NCBI RefSeq assembly: GCF_025998815.1
Contig: NZ_AP026678.1
Span: 3,472,001 to 3,536,000 of the forward strand
DNA from: Ignavibacterium sp.
Lineage (GTDB): Bacteria > Bacteroidota > Ignavibacteria > Ignavibacteriales > Ignavibacteriaceae
DNA length: 64,000 nucleotides
Direction of reading: 5' to 3'
The notes below the pieces were generated by a model. It worked only from the letters and a program-made list of their open reading frames with translations, did no database searches and had not been told where the DNA came from. Shown in pieces: positions 6,924-15,099 of this stretch (the stretch's first letter is position 1; every line of letters starts with the position of its first letter). The translations under genes and the position numbers were made by a program.

Positions 6924-8362
6924 AAAAATACTTTATAATATTTTTAACAATATCATTGACATTTAATACTTCTTTACTTATTCCCCAAATAAAGTTTTCT
7001 TCAAAAAGTGATTTAATTCGTTTAAATATCAAAGCTTTACCACCAGATACAGTTCCACCAATATTATCAGTTAACCTACCTAATGTAAAAGAAGGTTTTG
7101 CAATAAATCATCGAGATTCGATTTTTTTTATAAACGGACTAGTTTCAGATAACTTGGGAAAAACTAAAATATTTGTCAATAATAATTTTATCGGTACCTT
7201 CATAAATGGTCAATATTCAACATCTTTCCGACTAAATAGTGGCGAAAATCTTTTGACTATTACTGCTGTTGACAAAAGAAATAACAAGTTTGAGAAAAGA
7301 ATAAGAATAAATTATGATCCAAGAGCCGATGTAAATCCACCTCAATTAAAACTTCTACCACCCTTTGAGCAGCTTAGCAGGGGAATACAAGTTATTCCAA
7401 AACCTACAAAAGATGAGAGTATTATTCTTAGAGGCAAATTTTTTGACGAGAATGAAATATCAGAAATTAAAGTCAACGACATTAACGTTGATTCAGTATT
7501 CGATGGTAATTTTTATTTTAATTTGGGTCCCGAACCCCCGGAATCTCTGGTAATCTATGCATCTGATATCTTTGGAAATTTTACTGAAATTACAGCTGTA
7601 ATTAAGGTTGAAGATCCAAGTACTACTTTAACTGAAATCAGCGAAGTTAAATACCATGCAATTTTAATTGGAGTCGAGGATTATGCCGATCAAAGAATAA
7701 ATAATCTTGATTATCCGATCAGGGATATTGAAAATTTGAAAAAAGTTTTGATTGATAATTATCAATTCGAAAAGAATAATATTATTACTTTGAAAAATCC
7801 TAGGAGAACAGCAATAATATCTGCTTTTCAGAAGTTAAGAGAAAAGCTTACTGAAAAAGATAATTTACTGATATTTTTTGCTGGTCACGGTTTTTTTGAC
7901 TCAGACCAAGATATGGGGTATTGGTTACCATCAGATGCTGTTAAAGATGACTATAGTAATTGGTTACCTAATAGCACAATAAGAGATTTTATAAGAGCTA
8001 TAAACACTAAACATACATTACTGATTTCGGATGCTTGTTTTGCTGGTTCAATTTTTAGCTCCAGAGAACCTTTTAGAGATGCATCCAGATCTATATTGGA
8101 GATCTATAAGGTCAAAAGCCGTAAAGCGATGACAAGTGGTGTAAAAAATCAAAAAGTTCAGGACAGAAGCAAGTTTACAGAATACTTAATAAAGTTTTTA
8201 TTGGAAAATAAAAATAAATTTTTAACAACCCAGGAACTTTTTACAAAAGTTCGCGCCGCATTATTAAACAACACCAAGATTTCTCAAACTCCGGAATATG
8301 GTAGTATTCCTTTTACCGGTGATGAAGGTCTTTCAGGTGACTTTATTTTTATTCATAACTGA
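6920..8362 (+). CDS. Exported caspase-fold (peptidase C14) protein with Ig-like N-terminal region
   Basis: A 480-residue protein. An N-terminal signal (residues 1-23) is followed by two beta-rich Ig-like or bacterial-surface modules (about 45-135 and 140-232), then a caspase/metacaspase p20 domain (about 244-400) and a p10-like tail. The catalytic dyad is intact: His323 in FFAGHG and Cys373 in SDACFAG. The acidic YWLPSDA loop typical of bacterial caspases follows the His. The C-terminal motif GDEG-GDF-FI is shared with the second caspase of this operon. It should be a Cys peptidase acting in the periplasm or at the surface; specificity (acidic or basic P1) cannot be told. Translation is probably coupled to the genes on both sides. 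Confidence 0.9.
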   Translation: MKKYFIIFLTISLTFNTSLLIPQIKFSSKSDLIRLNIKALPPDTVPPILSVNLPNVKEGFAINHRDSIFFINGLVSDNLGKTKIFVNNNFIGTFINGQYSTSFRLNSGENLLTITAVDKRNNKFEKRIRINYDPRADVNPPQLKLLPPFEQLSRGIQVIPKPTKDESIILRGKFFDENEISEIKVNDINVDSVFDGNFYFNLGPEPPESLVIYASDIFGNFTEITAVIKVEDPSTTLTEISEVKYHAILIGVEDYADQRINNLDYPIRDIENLKKVLIDNYQFEKNNIITLKNPRRTAIISAFQKLREKLTEKDNLLIFFAGHGFFDSDQDMGYWLPSDAVKDDYSNWLPNSTIRDFIRAINTKHTLLISDACFAGSIFSSREPFRDASRSILEIYKVKSRKAMTSGVKNQKVQDRSKFTEYLIKFLLENKNKFLTTQELFTKVRAALLNNTKISQTPEYGSIPFTGDEGLSGDFIFIHN

Positions 8363-8364
8363 TT

Positions 8365-9111
8365 ATGAGGGTTAAAATGGAAATAAAAAATTATATAATA
8401 ACCATTTTTGTATTTCTATTAACTACATTGTTATATGCTCAAACCTCTGAATATGGTAACTTGAAAATTTATAGTAGGGAACCCAATCTTTCTTCATTTG
8501 GCTATTATAGCGGGTCACATAAATTACCAAATGGAATTACTCCATCAAGAATTGATTACCATGGTATTTCTTATGCAACAGATTATGATATTACAAATAT
8601 TGGAAATATTCTTATTAATAATTTTAGTGAAATTAGATTTACCTTAGATGGGATTTTCAGAATTGGGTTAGCAATGGGTTCAACTTCTATTGGTTCCGAT
8701 GGAGAATTAGTATTCCCTCAAAATGAAATAAAATACTATCAAATTAATATGGACTTTTTCACATTATCTATTAATCCAGAATATACTATAATTCTGAAGG
8801 ATGGTTATGCTATCACAGCACATTTCGGAATAGATTTAGTAAACATCGGAGGAACAGTAGCAATACTCGACAAGGGTGAATTGGAAAATTATTCTGTGGG
8901 ACAATTTAACTTAATTCCGTTAGCATTAAGACCAGCAATTTATTTTGATTTTGGAAATTCAGGTTTAGGCATAGGTGCTTATATAAATCCGTCAAATATC
9001 TTATCATTTAGATATACATCAGAAAACCTTTACCCCGACGATAAGTGGGGAGTCAAAACTTTTGATAATTTTTTTAGACGATATGAATTCCAAATTATAT
9101 TTACATTCTGA
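8365..9111 (+). CDS. Exported protein, probable outer-membrane beta-barrel
   Basis: A 248-residue protein not assigned to a named family. A signal peptide (residues 5-26, ending LLYAQ) is followed by alternating short amphipathic strands, and the chain ends in aromatic residues (FQIIFTF), as outer-membrane barrel proteins do for BAM recognition. The pattern fits a barrel of about eight to ten strands. It starts two bases after the first caspase stop and its end overlaps the second caspase start, so it belongs to the same operon. It could anchor or admit the peptidases at the outer membrane. This is inferred only from position and end composition. Confidence 0.6.
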   Translation: MRVKMEIKNYIITIFVFLLTTLLYAQTSEYGNLKIYSREPNLSSFGYYSGSHKLPNGITPSRIDYHGISYATDYDITNIGNILINNFSEIRFTLDGIFRIGLAMGSTSIGSDGELVFPQNEIKYYQINMDFFTLSINPEYTIILKDGYAITAHFGIDLVNIGGTVAILDKGELENYSVGQFNLIPLALRPAIYFDFGNSGLGIGAYINPSNILSFRYTSENLYPDDKWGVKTFDNFFRRYEFQIIFTF

Positions 9112-11128
9112 ATTGGTTTTTGTTCTTCTGGGGTTTTTATTTTTCTGTGAAATTGGATTAGCACAGATAAATAATTCTGAAACCGATATCTCGGAATTGA
9201 AAAGACAATTGCAAGTTTTCAATGAGAAAAAGGACATGGCTTCTTGCCTGTCTCTTTTGGTAAAAATTCTCAGTCTTGACCCGAACGATTATCAAGCCCA
9301 AAAACAGCTCAAATTAGTCTTTAAATATCATTTTGACAAAATTTCAGCAGATGAAGAACTTATAAATTCGTGTGTTAGATTAATTAAAGACCCTTGTTCG
9401 TTACCTCTACTTGATTTGACTATACATTATATGAATGATAATAATATTTATATGGTTCAAACATATTTGGAGAATATTCAGTTTTGTGGATATAGTGTAA
9501 CTGAAAAATCGCTCCTCAATTTGCTTAGACTTTATTCAAGTCTTTCACCTGAATTGCAACTAAATTTTTTCTCAATTATAAACGAGAAATCGGATAGTTT
9601 AATAAAAATATATTCTGCCTATATGGCTTATCAAGCTTTTGCTAATCCCGAAATTGGAATCTCTGGTATTTGTAAGACGATAGGCATCAATATGGATAAG
9701 TTGAAAGATTATTTTATCCCAAGGATTGATTCAGTTACAATTTTTTTAAGTGAGAACTTATTAAACTTTGATATAAGAATTTTTAACCATTTTATTTATT
9801 CACTTAATCGTGACAATGAAAAAGAAATTGATGAAGTGACTTTTCAAAAAATTAAAAATTTAAAGAATGAACTCTTTTTACATTATATTGATAACGATGT
9901 AGGATATTTGGAAAATTTCATCTCAGAATATAAGAACGAAGGTTTACCTTGGAAATTTTCCTATGAAGATATTAAAAAATTTTCAAGCATTTCTCCAAAC
10001 TCATACTATCTACCTTTGCTTAAGATTATTTCTCAAAACTATTATTTATCGGAAGATAACAATGTAAAATATGATGTTGGAAAACTTTTTTTTGAAAATG
10101 GTTTGATTGATGAAAGTGAAAATGTTTTGAGCACATTAGATTTTAATCTCAAAAAGAAGATTAAGAATTCTGAGTTACTTCCTTTAATTTTTTCAAGTTA
10201 TCTGTTAAATAAAGATTCTATCTTTAAAGAGTTATCTAAAGATTTTTTATTGAATGGGGATGAAGAGGATTTCAGAAAACTTAAAGAAGAATTAATCTGG
10301 TGGAGTAATAATAAAATAAAAATCGATTTTCTCGAGAAAGGTTTGGCATTATTTTCTAATCAGAATTATGAAGTTGAGGTGCATTCAAACCCCATCTTAG
10401 TAGATACATTTAATAGTGAAAAATCAAATTATTATGCTCTATTAATTGCTATTCAGGATTATGATGATGATAATCTAGACCTGAAATATCCAATAAAGGA
10501 TGCTTTAGAGTTAAAAAGACTGCTGGTTGATTTATATTCCTTTGATGAGGGAAACATCATAACACTATTTAATCCACAAAGATCTGAAATTATTAAATCA
10601 TTTTTGACCTTAAAGAATAAGCTAAATTCTTCAGACAATTTATTAGTTTTTTATGCTGGTCATGGAAATTGGGACGAGATAGCTGAACAAGGATACTGGT
10701 TACCGGCAGATTCCAAGCCGAATGATTTATCCCAAGTAATTACTAACACTGAAATTACAGCATATATAAAAGCAATTAAATCAAAACATACTTTATTGAT
10801 AAGCGATGCTTGTTTTAGTGGTAGCATATTTAAGACCAGAGATGCATTCTTAGGTGAGTCGTATGATATTGAATATTATCAATCAAGAACTGCTCGAAAG
10901 GCAATTACAAGTGGTGCTTTAACACCTGTTCCTGATAAAAGTATATTCATCTATTATTTGCTTAAAGCACTTCGTGAGAATAAGAAAAGTCATTTAACTT
11001 CTGAAGAATTGTTCTTAAACTTCAGGGAAGCAGTGATTAATAACAGTCCTTTAAATCAAAGACCTCTTTTCGGAAATATTAATGATACTGGAGATGAGGG
11101 CGGTGATTTTGTTTTTATTAAAAAATAA
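9083..11128 (+). CDS. Second exported caspase-fold protein with long helical N-terminal region
   Basis: I place the start at the ATG at 9083 (681 residues), because it directly precedes a good signal peptide (LVFVLLGFLFFCEIGLAQ); a TTG at 9062 would add seven residues. Residues about 30-430 are helical and may include TPR-like repeats (KILSLDPNDYQAQ). The caspase domain spans about 448-600, with His527 in FYAGHG and Cys577 in SDACFSG, followed by YWLPADS-type loops as in the first caspase. It ends GDEGGDFVFIKK. The start lies 29 bases inside the preceding gene and the end 47 bases past the next start, so translation is tightly coupled. Paralogous caspase domains with different N-terminal modules suggest one enzyme with two recognition arms, or a cascade. 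Confidence 0.9.
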   Translation: MNSKLYLHSELVFVLLGFLFFCEIGLAQINNSETDISELKRQLQVFNEKKDMASCLSLLVKILSLDPNDYQAQKQLKLVFKYHFDKISADEELINSCVRLIKDPCSLPLLDLTIHYMNDNNIYMVQTYLENIQFCGYSVTEKSLLNLLRLYSSLSPELQLNFFSIINEKSDSLIKIYSAYMAYQAFANPEIGISGICKTIGINMDKLKDYFIPRIDSVTIFLSENLLNFDIRIFNHFIYSLNRDNEKEIDEVTFQKIKNLKNELFLHYIDNDVGYLENFISEYKNEGLPWKFSYEDIKKFSSISPNSYYLPLLKIISQNYYLSEDNNVKYDVGKLFFENGLIDESENVLSTLDFNLKKKIKNSELLPLIFSSYLLNKDSIFKELSKDFLLNGDEEDFRKLKEELIWWSNNKIKIDFLEKGLALFSNQNYEVEVHSNPILVDTFNSEKSNYYALLIAIQDYDDDNLDLKYPIKDALELKRLLVDLYSFDEGNIITLFNPQRSEIIKSFLTLKNKLNSSDNLLVFYAGHGNWDEIAEQGYWLPADSKPNDLSQVITNTEITAYIKAIKSKHTLLISDACFSGSIFKTRDAFLGESYDIEYYQSRTARKAITSGALTPVPDKSIFIYYLLKALRENKKSHLTSEELFLNFREAVINNSPLNQRPLFGNINDTGDEGGDFVFIKK

Positions 11129-12485
11129 AATCATTTTATTGACATTCTTTTTATTTCTGACTAATCTTTGTATGGCTCAGAAATATTCGAGGGGATTAAT
11201 ATTGGAATCTGAAGATGATTTGTCTGTACAAAGGTCTCCCACCCTTATTTTATCGGATTATTTTAATTTACCTAGATATATAACCTTGAAAAATTATGCT
11301 CCGGAACCAGGTGATCAAGGTCCCTTCTCTACTTGTGGAGCTTGGGCAACAGCATATTCTGCAAGAACAATATCATATCTAATTTCGAATAGATTAGAAA
11401 CCATCGATAAGAAAGATTATTACTTTTCGCCCTCTTTTGTTTACAACCAATTAAAAAAGGATACAATGTGCTTATCTGGAATATCTCTTAGAGAGGCACT
11501 GGATATTATTAAAAATAAAGGGTCGCTTTTTTATAAAGATTTTGATTATTCTTGTGACAGGATTGTCAGTTTAAGTGATTTAATCAAAGCAAAAAATTAT
11601 GACATTCTAGATTATAGAGAGATTTTTTCACGAAATGATAAACTTAAAGTACTAAAAACAAAAAAAAGCGTTTCGGAATTTAAGCCAGTGATAATAGCCA
11701 TGGCTTGCCCGATATCTTTTGAAAATGTTACAGATGTATGGGAACCAAAACCTGAGGATTATAAAAATTACCACAATGGACACGCTGTGGTAGTAACCGG
11801 ATATGATGATGAAAAATATGGGGGTTCGTTTGAAATATTGAACAGTTGGGGAAGTGAATGGGGAATAAATGGATATTGTTGGATAAAGTATAGAGATTTT
11901 GAACACTTTGTTTACAATGGCTATGAGTTAATTGAAAAAGTGAATTTAACAAATATCAATGATGCATATAATGGTTCGATTTATCTAAAACTACTTGATA
12001 GCAGTTTAATGGAATTTGAAAAAGTAAATGGGATTATTTGTTCAAAAAATGCTTATCCTCCCAAAACCCAGTTCGAAATTTTTATAACAAATAACACACC
12101 TTGCTACATTTATTGCTTTGCCATTGATGATCAAAAAAATTTTACAAAAATTTTCCCGAAAGATTCATTAACAAATAATATATTCCCTTATAGAAGAAGT
12201 ACACTACCCATCCCAGACGAATTTCACTTTTTAGAACTTGATGATAAAGGGACAGAAGATTACATATTTATCTTACTTTCAAAAAGACCTGTTGATCTTT
12301 ATGAATTAACGCAAAAAATGTTGTTTGATAAGAAAGGGATTAGTGAAATAATATCAAAGCTTCTAGCAAAAAGCGAAAATCAATTATCCGTTTTTATTAA
12401 CTCTGATAATAAAATATTGTTTAGCTCAATTGCAAATTTTGATAAAATGTCTCCAATAGTATTCAAGATAAAGAAAAGAAGGTAG
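11082..12485 (+). CDS. Exported papain-fold (C1A) cysteine peptidase with DUF4384-like tail
   Basis: 467 residues from ATG 11082; ATG 11094 is a possible alternative. The signal peptide spans residues 14-33 (LLTFFLFLTNLCMAQ). The papain fold has all four active-site residues: Gln79 and Cys85 in DQGPFSTCGAW, His234 in NGHAVVV, and Asn254 in LNSWGSEWG. Unlike typical papains there is no obvious inhibitory propeptide between the signal and the catalytic domain (about 40 residues only). From about residue 310 to 445 a beta domain resembles DUF4384: a FITNNTPCYIYCF strand, then fPkDSL...tLPIPdEFHF, then IFILLSKRPV. It overlaps the second caspase gene by 47 bases and ends two bases before the next gene. 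It presumably works outside the cytoplasm with the caspases. Confidence 0.87.
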   Translation: MILEMRAVILFLLKNKIILLTFFLFLTNLCMAQKYSRGLILESEDDLSVQRSPTLILSDYFNLPRYITLKNYAPEPGDQGPFSTCGAWATAYSARTISYLISNRLETIDKKDYYFSPSFVYNQLKKDTMCLSGISLREALDIIKNKGSLFYKDFDYSCDRIVSLSDLIKAKNYDILDYREIFSRNDKLKVLKTKKSVSEFKPVIIAMACPISFENVTDVWEPKPEDYKNYHNGHAVVVTGYDDEKYGGSFEILNSWGSEWGINGYCWIKYRDFEHFVYNGYELIEKVNLTNINDAYNGSIYLKLLDSSLMEFEKVNGIICSKNAYPPKTQFEIFITNNTPCYIYCFAIDDQKNFTKIFPKDSLTNNIFPYRRSTLPIPDEFHFLELDDKGTEDYIFILLSKRPVDLYELTQKMLFDKKGISEIISKLLAKSENQLSVFINSDNKILFSSIANFDKMSPIVFKIKKRR

Positions 12486-12487
12486 AT

Positions 12488-13081
12488 ATGTATTTAATTA
12501 TAATTTCAACAATAATTCTGTTGAATATGTGTTATTTACAACTTTCATTTTTGCAAAATAATTCATTGAATAGAACTAATTTAATAGTTCAAGTTGATTT
12601 AATTATATATGGTGATAATGGAAAGTTCAGACTCGCTAAAAGTTTTGATAAAATAAATACAAGTGAAAAATTTCAATTTATAGTTAGATCGAATTCAGAT
12701 GTTCGATTGATTATGATAAATAAATCTTTAAAAGATTGTAAGATTTTGACGAATGTTTTTATCAACTCTAATAGAAATTATTATTTACCAAGTCCCAAAG
12801 AATTTTTTGTATTTGATGGCTCTAACAAGACTGAAGAAATCAGTTTAGTAATATTCAAAAGAGAATTTAAACTTTATGACATATTATTAAAACCCTCATT
12901 GAATTGTGAAGAAAAATGGAAATTAATTGATGATCAGTTTAATGAGTTTTTTACTATTAAAAGCAAACCTGTACCTCCAATCCTCCAATTAAGTGGTAAT
13001 ATACGTACATCTGAATTATCTGAAGAATTAGAGGTTAGTAATGTTTTAATAAAGAAGTATTTATTTGATGTTAACCAATAA
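12488..13081 (+). CDS. Small membrane-anchored or exported protein with DUF4384-like domain
   Basis: A 197-residue protein without a clear named family. It starts with a hydrophobic segment (residues 2-22) that could be a signal or anchor. Residues about 30-130 follow the same strand order as the tail of the neighbouring papain-fold protein (FIVRSNSDVRLIMIN, then ILTNVFINS, then YLPSPKEFFVFDG, then ISLVIFKRE), so I read it as a stand-alone DUF4384-like module. The C-terminal 60 residues are helical and unrecognised. It lies between the peptidase and the CHASE2-phosphatase, overlapping the latter by 14 bases. It may bind a common partner of the two peptidases. Confidence 0.6.
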   Translation: MYLIIISTIILLNMCYLQLSFLQNNSLNRTNLIVQVDLIIYGDNGKFRLAKSFDKINTSEKFQFIVRSNSDVRLIMINKSLKDCKILTNVFINSNRNYYLPSPKEFFVFDGSNKTEEISLVIFKREFKLYDILLKPSLNCEEKWKLIDDQFNEFFTIKSKPVPPILQLSGNIRTSELSEELEVSNVLIKKYLFDVNQ

Positions 13082-15053
13082 AAAAAGGAACAGAACTCTT
13101 ACAATTTGGCTATTCCTTATAATTATCTGGATAAATATATTTAATTATGTTTTTTTACCAAATGGAATATCTTTTGATTATTTAGTTTATGATTTTTTAT
13201 TAAGCAAGGTTTATAAACAATATAAAAATAAGAATATTCAATATGTTTTGATTACGAACAATACTTATGAGGAATTATTTAAATCTAATTTAATTGATAG
13301 AAGTAAAATCGCAGAAGCTGTAGCCTTACTAGAGGAGTTGGGGGTAGAATTAATAATCTTTGATATAATCTTTCTTCATCCATCAAATCCAAGAGATGAT
13401 ATTGCCTTATCTAAAGTATTAAGCAAATATGATAACATTATTCAGCCAATTGCTTTGATAAACTACCCTGATATAACAACCAACAAAGATTTAAAGACAA
13501 TTAAATTAATAGATTTGCAAACTCACTTAAAATTATCAACTTCTAATGAAATAATATTTCCAAATTTAAAGTTTCTCTCTAAAGACAGTTTCTTAGGGCA
13601 TATTAGCGATTACTCCGATAAAGATGGTGTAATGCGACATACAAGATTGATAATAAATAAAGATTCAACTTTTATTCCATCATTAAGTTTCGCTTCATTT
13701 TTAAGAATGAAGAAAGATTCTGTTTTTACAGTGAAATTAATAGAGAATGAATTCCTTATAATTAATGATAATTTAAAGATTCCAATTGATCATTTAGGAA
13801 GGACTCTCGTTCCTTTTGTTTCTGAGTGGGGCAATGATTTCGAAGCTTTGGCTTTAGAGGATTTGATCAAAATGAACAATGATATATATGATAAAGTAAG
13901 GTTAAGAAATTCTTTAAATGGCAAGATTGTGCTAATTGCTGATGTCTCAGCAAGTGCTGCCGATATTTACCCAACACCATTATCAAAGCTTACTCCTCTA
14001 GTGATGTTACATTCATCGATGTTAAATGCATTAATAAATAATACCTTTATTAATAAAATTAGTTTTAACCAGCGTACTCTAGTATTAAATATTTTGCTAA
14101 TTATTTTATTTTCATTGTTCTTCAAACAAAAAAGAATTTATTTATTTGTAAGCTTGTTGTCCTCAATTTTCTTATTAACATTATTAACTCTCATACTGTT
14201 TATTCTGGGTCATTTTTTATTTTATGTTTCAATAGTTGTATGTTTAATTCTGTCTTTTACTCTTGGATTTTTTCTAATTGAATTTATTTTCTTAAAAGAA
14301 AAGAAAATTATTGAATTAGATAATTATCGAAAGTCTTTCGAAATGCAGGAAACAAAAAAAATTCTACAGAATTTAATGCCCAGAAGTAACTTTATTTTCC
14401 TTGATTATGAAATATCAGCTTATATCAGTTCAGCAGAAGAAGTAGGCGGCGACTTTTTTGATTATTATCAGAATGATGAAGAAATAAAAATATTTGTTGC
14501 GGATGGTTCTGGTCATGGTCTTCAGGCAGGAATTTTGGTAGTCTCTTTAAAGACAATTATTACTTCACTTAAGCTAAATGGTCCTTCTAAAACACTATTT
14601 CAAATAAATAACACTTTAAAGAAAATTAATTTTACTAAACTGTTTCTCTGTATGGTAATTATCTCTGTTAATCGAAATTATATTACTTTTTCTGTCGCTG
14701 GATTACCACCTCTTATTCATTATAAAGCAAACTTAAATAAGTTTGATCTTTACCACCATAAAAATATTCCTCTAGGTGTAAAAGCTAACTTTGAATTTAT
14801 TGAATCAACAATAAAACTCGAAGAAGACGACATATTATTTATTTATACAGATGGCTTAAGCGAACTTTTCAATTCTAAAAAAGAAATGCTCGGTATTGAA
14901 AACATCAAACAAACGCTTTTGAACTGTTCCCACAAATCCACCAATGAAATAGTATCTGATCTAAAAGATTTAATTCTAAAATGGAAAAAAGATGAACTTC
15001 AGAATGATGATATTACTTTTTTAATTATTAAGAAGAATAAAAAGCCATTTTAG
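13068..15053 (+). CDS. CHASE2 sensor with cytoplasmic PP2C/SpoIIE-type phosphatase
   Basis: I choose ATG 13068 over the overlapping TTG 13065. An N-terminal membrane anchor (about residues 11-30) is followed by an extracytoplasmic CHASE2 sensor (about 35-330; GVELIIFDIIFL and SASAADIYPTPLS regions), three hydrophobic segments (about 340-425), a short coiled linker, and a SpoIIE/PP2C_2 phosphatase (about 450-655). Metal-binding acidic residues are present in GGDFFDYY, VADGSGHG, IYTDGLSE and NDDITFLII. Such proteins usually dephosphorylate STAS anti-anti-sigma proteins or other phosphoserine targets, but no STAS or anti-sigma gene is in the window. As the last gene of the caspase operon it could carry an envelope signal into the cell. 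Confidence 0.88.
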   Translation: MLTNKKRNRTLTIWLFLIIIWINIFNYVFLPNGISFDYLVYDFLLSKVYKQYKNKNIQYVLITNNTYEELFKSNLIDRSKIAEAVALLEELGVELIIFDIIFLHPSNPRDDIALSKVLSKYDNIIQPIALINYPDITTNKDLKTIKLIDLQTHLKLSTSNEIIFPNLKFLSKDSFLGHISDYSDKDGVMRHTRLIINKDSTFIPSLSFASFLRMKKDSVFTVKLIENEFLIINDNLKIPIDHLGRTLVPFVSEWGNDFEALALEDLIKMNNDIYDKVRLRNSLNGKIVLIADVSASAADIYPTPLSKLTPLVMLHSSMLNALINNTFINKISFNQRTLVLNILLIILFSLFFKQKRIYLFVSLLSSIFLLTLLTLILFILGHFLFYVSIVVCLILSFTLGFFLIEFIFLKEKKIIELDNYRKSFEMQETKKILQNLMPRSNFIFLDYEISAYISSAEEVGGDFFDYYQNDEEIKIFVADGSGHGLQAGILVVSLKTIITSLKLNGPSKTLFQINNTLKKINFTKLFLCMVIISVNRNYITFSVAGLPPLIHYKANLNKFDLYHHKNIPLGVKANFEFIESTIKLEEDDILFIYTDGLSELFNSKKEMLGIENIKQTLLNCSHKSTNEIVSDLKDLILKWKKDELQNDDITFLIIKKNKKPF

Positions 15054-15068
15054 AATCAAAACATTTCT

Positions 15069-15076
15069 TAAATTTG
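15069..15076 (+). promoter_or_regulatory. Candidate -7 element TAAATTTG for glcDF
   Basis: Exact TAnnTTTG ending 23 bases before the glcD start, in the 46-base gap after the caspase operon. It suggests glcDF has its own promoter. Confidence 0.4.
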
Positions 15077-15099
15077 ACTTACAAATAATTTAGATTCTT

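Noticed and set aside
9062-9082. TTG 9062 as start of the second caspase
   Set aside because: The ATG at 9083 directly precedes a clean signal peptide; the extra seven residues add nothing.
5748-15053. Phage-defence island identity for the caspase operon
   Set aside because: Export signals on the peptidases, and no STAND, nuclease, integrase or other defence gene nearby, do not fit known cytoplasmic caspase defence modules. Left as an open possibility only.
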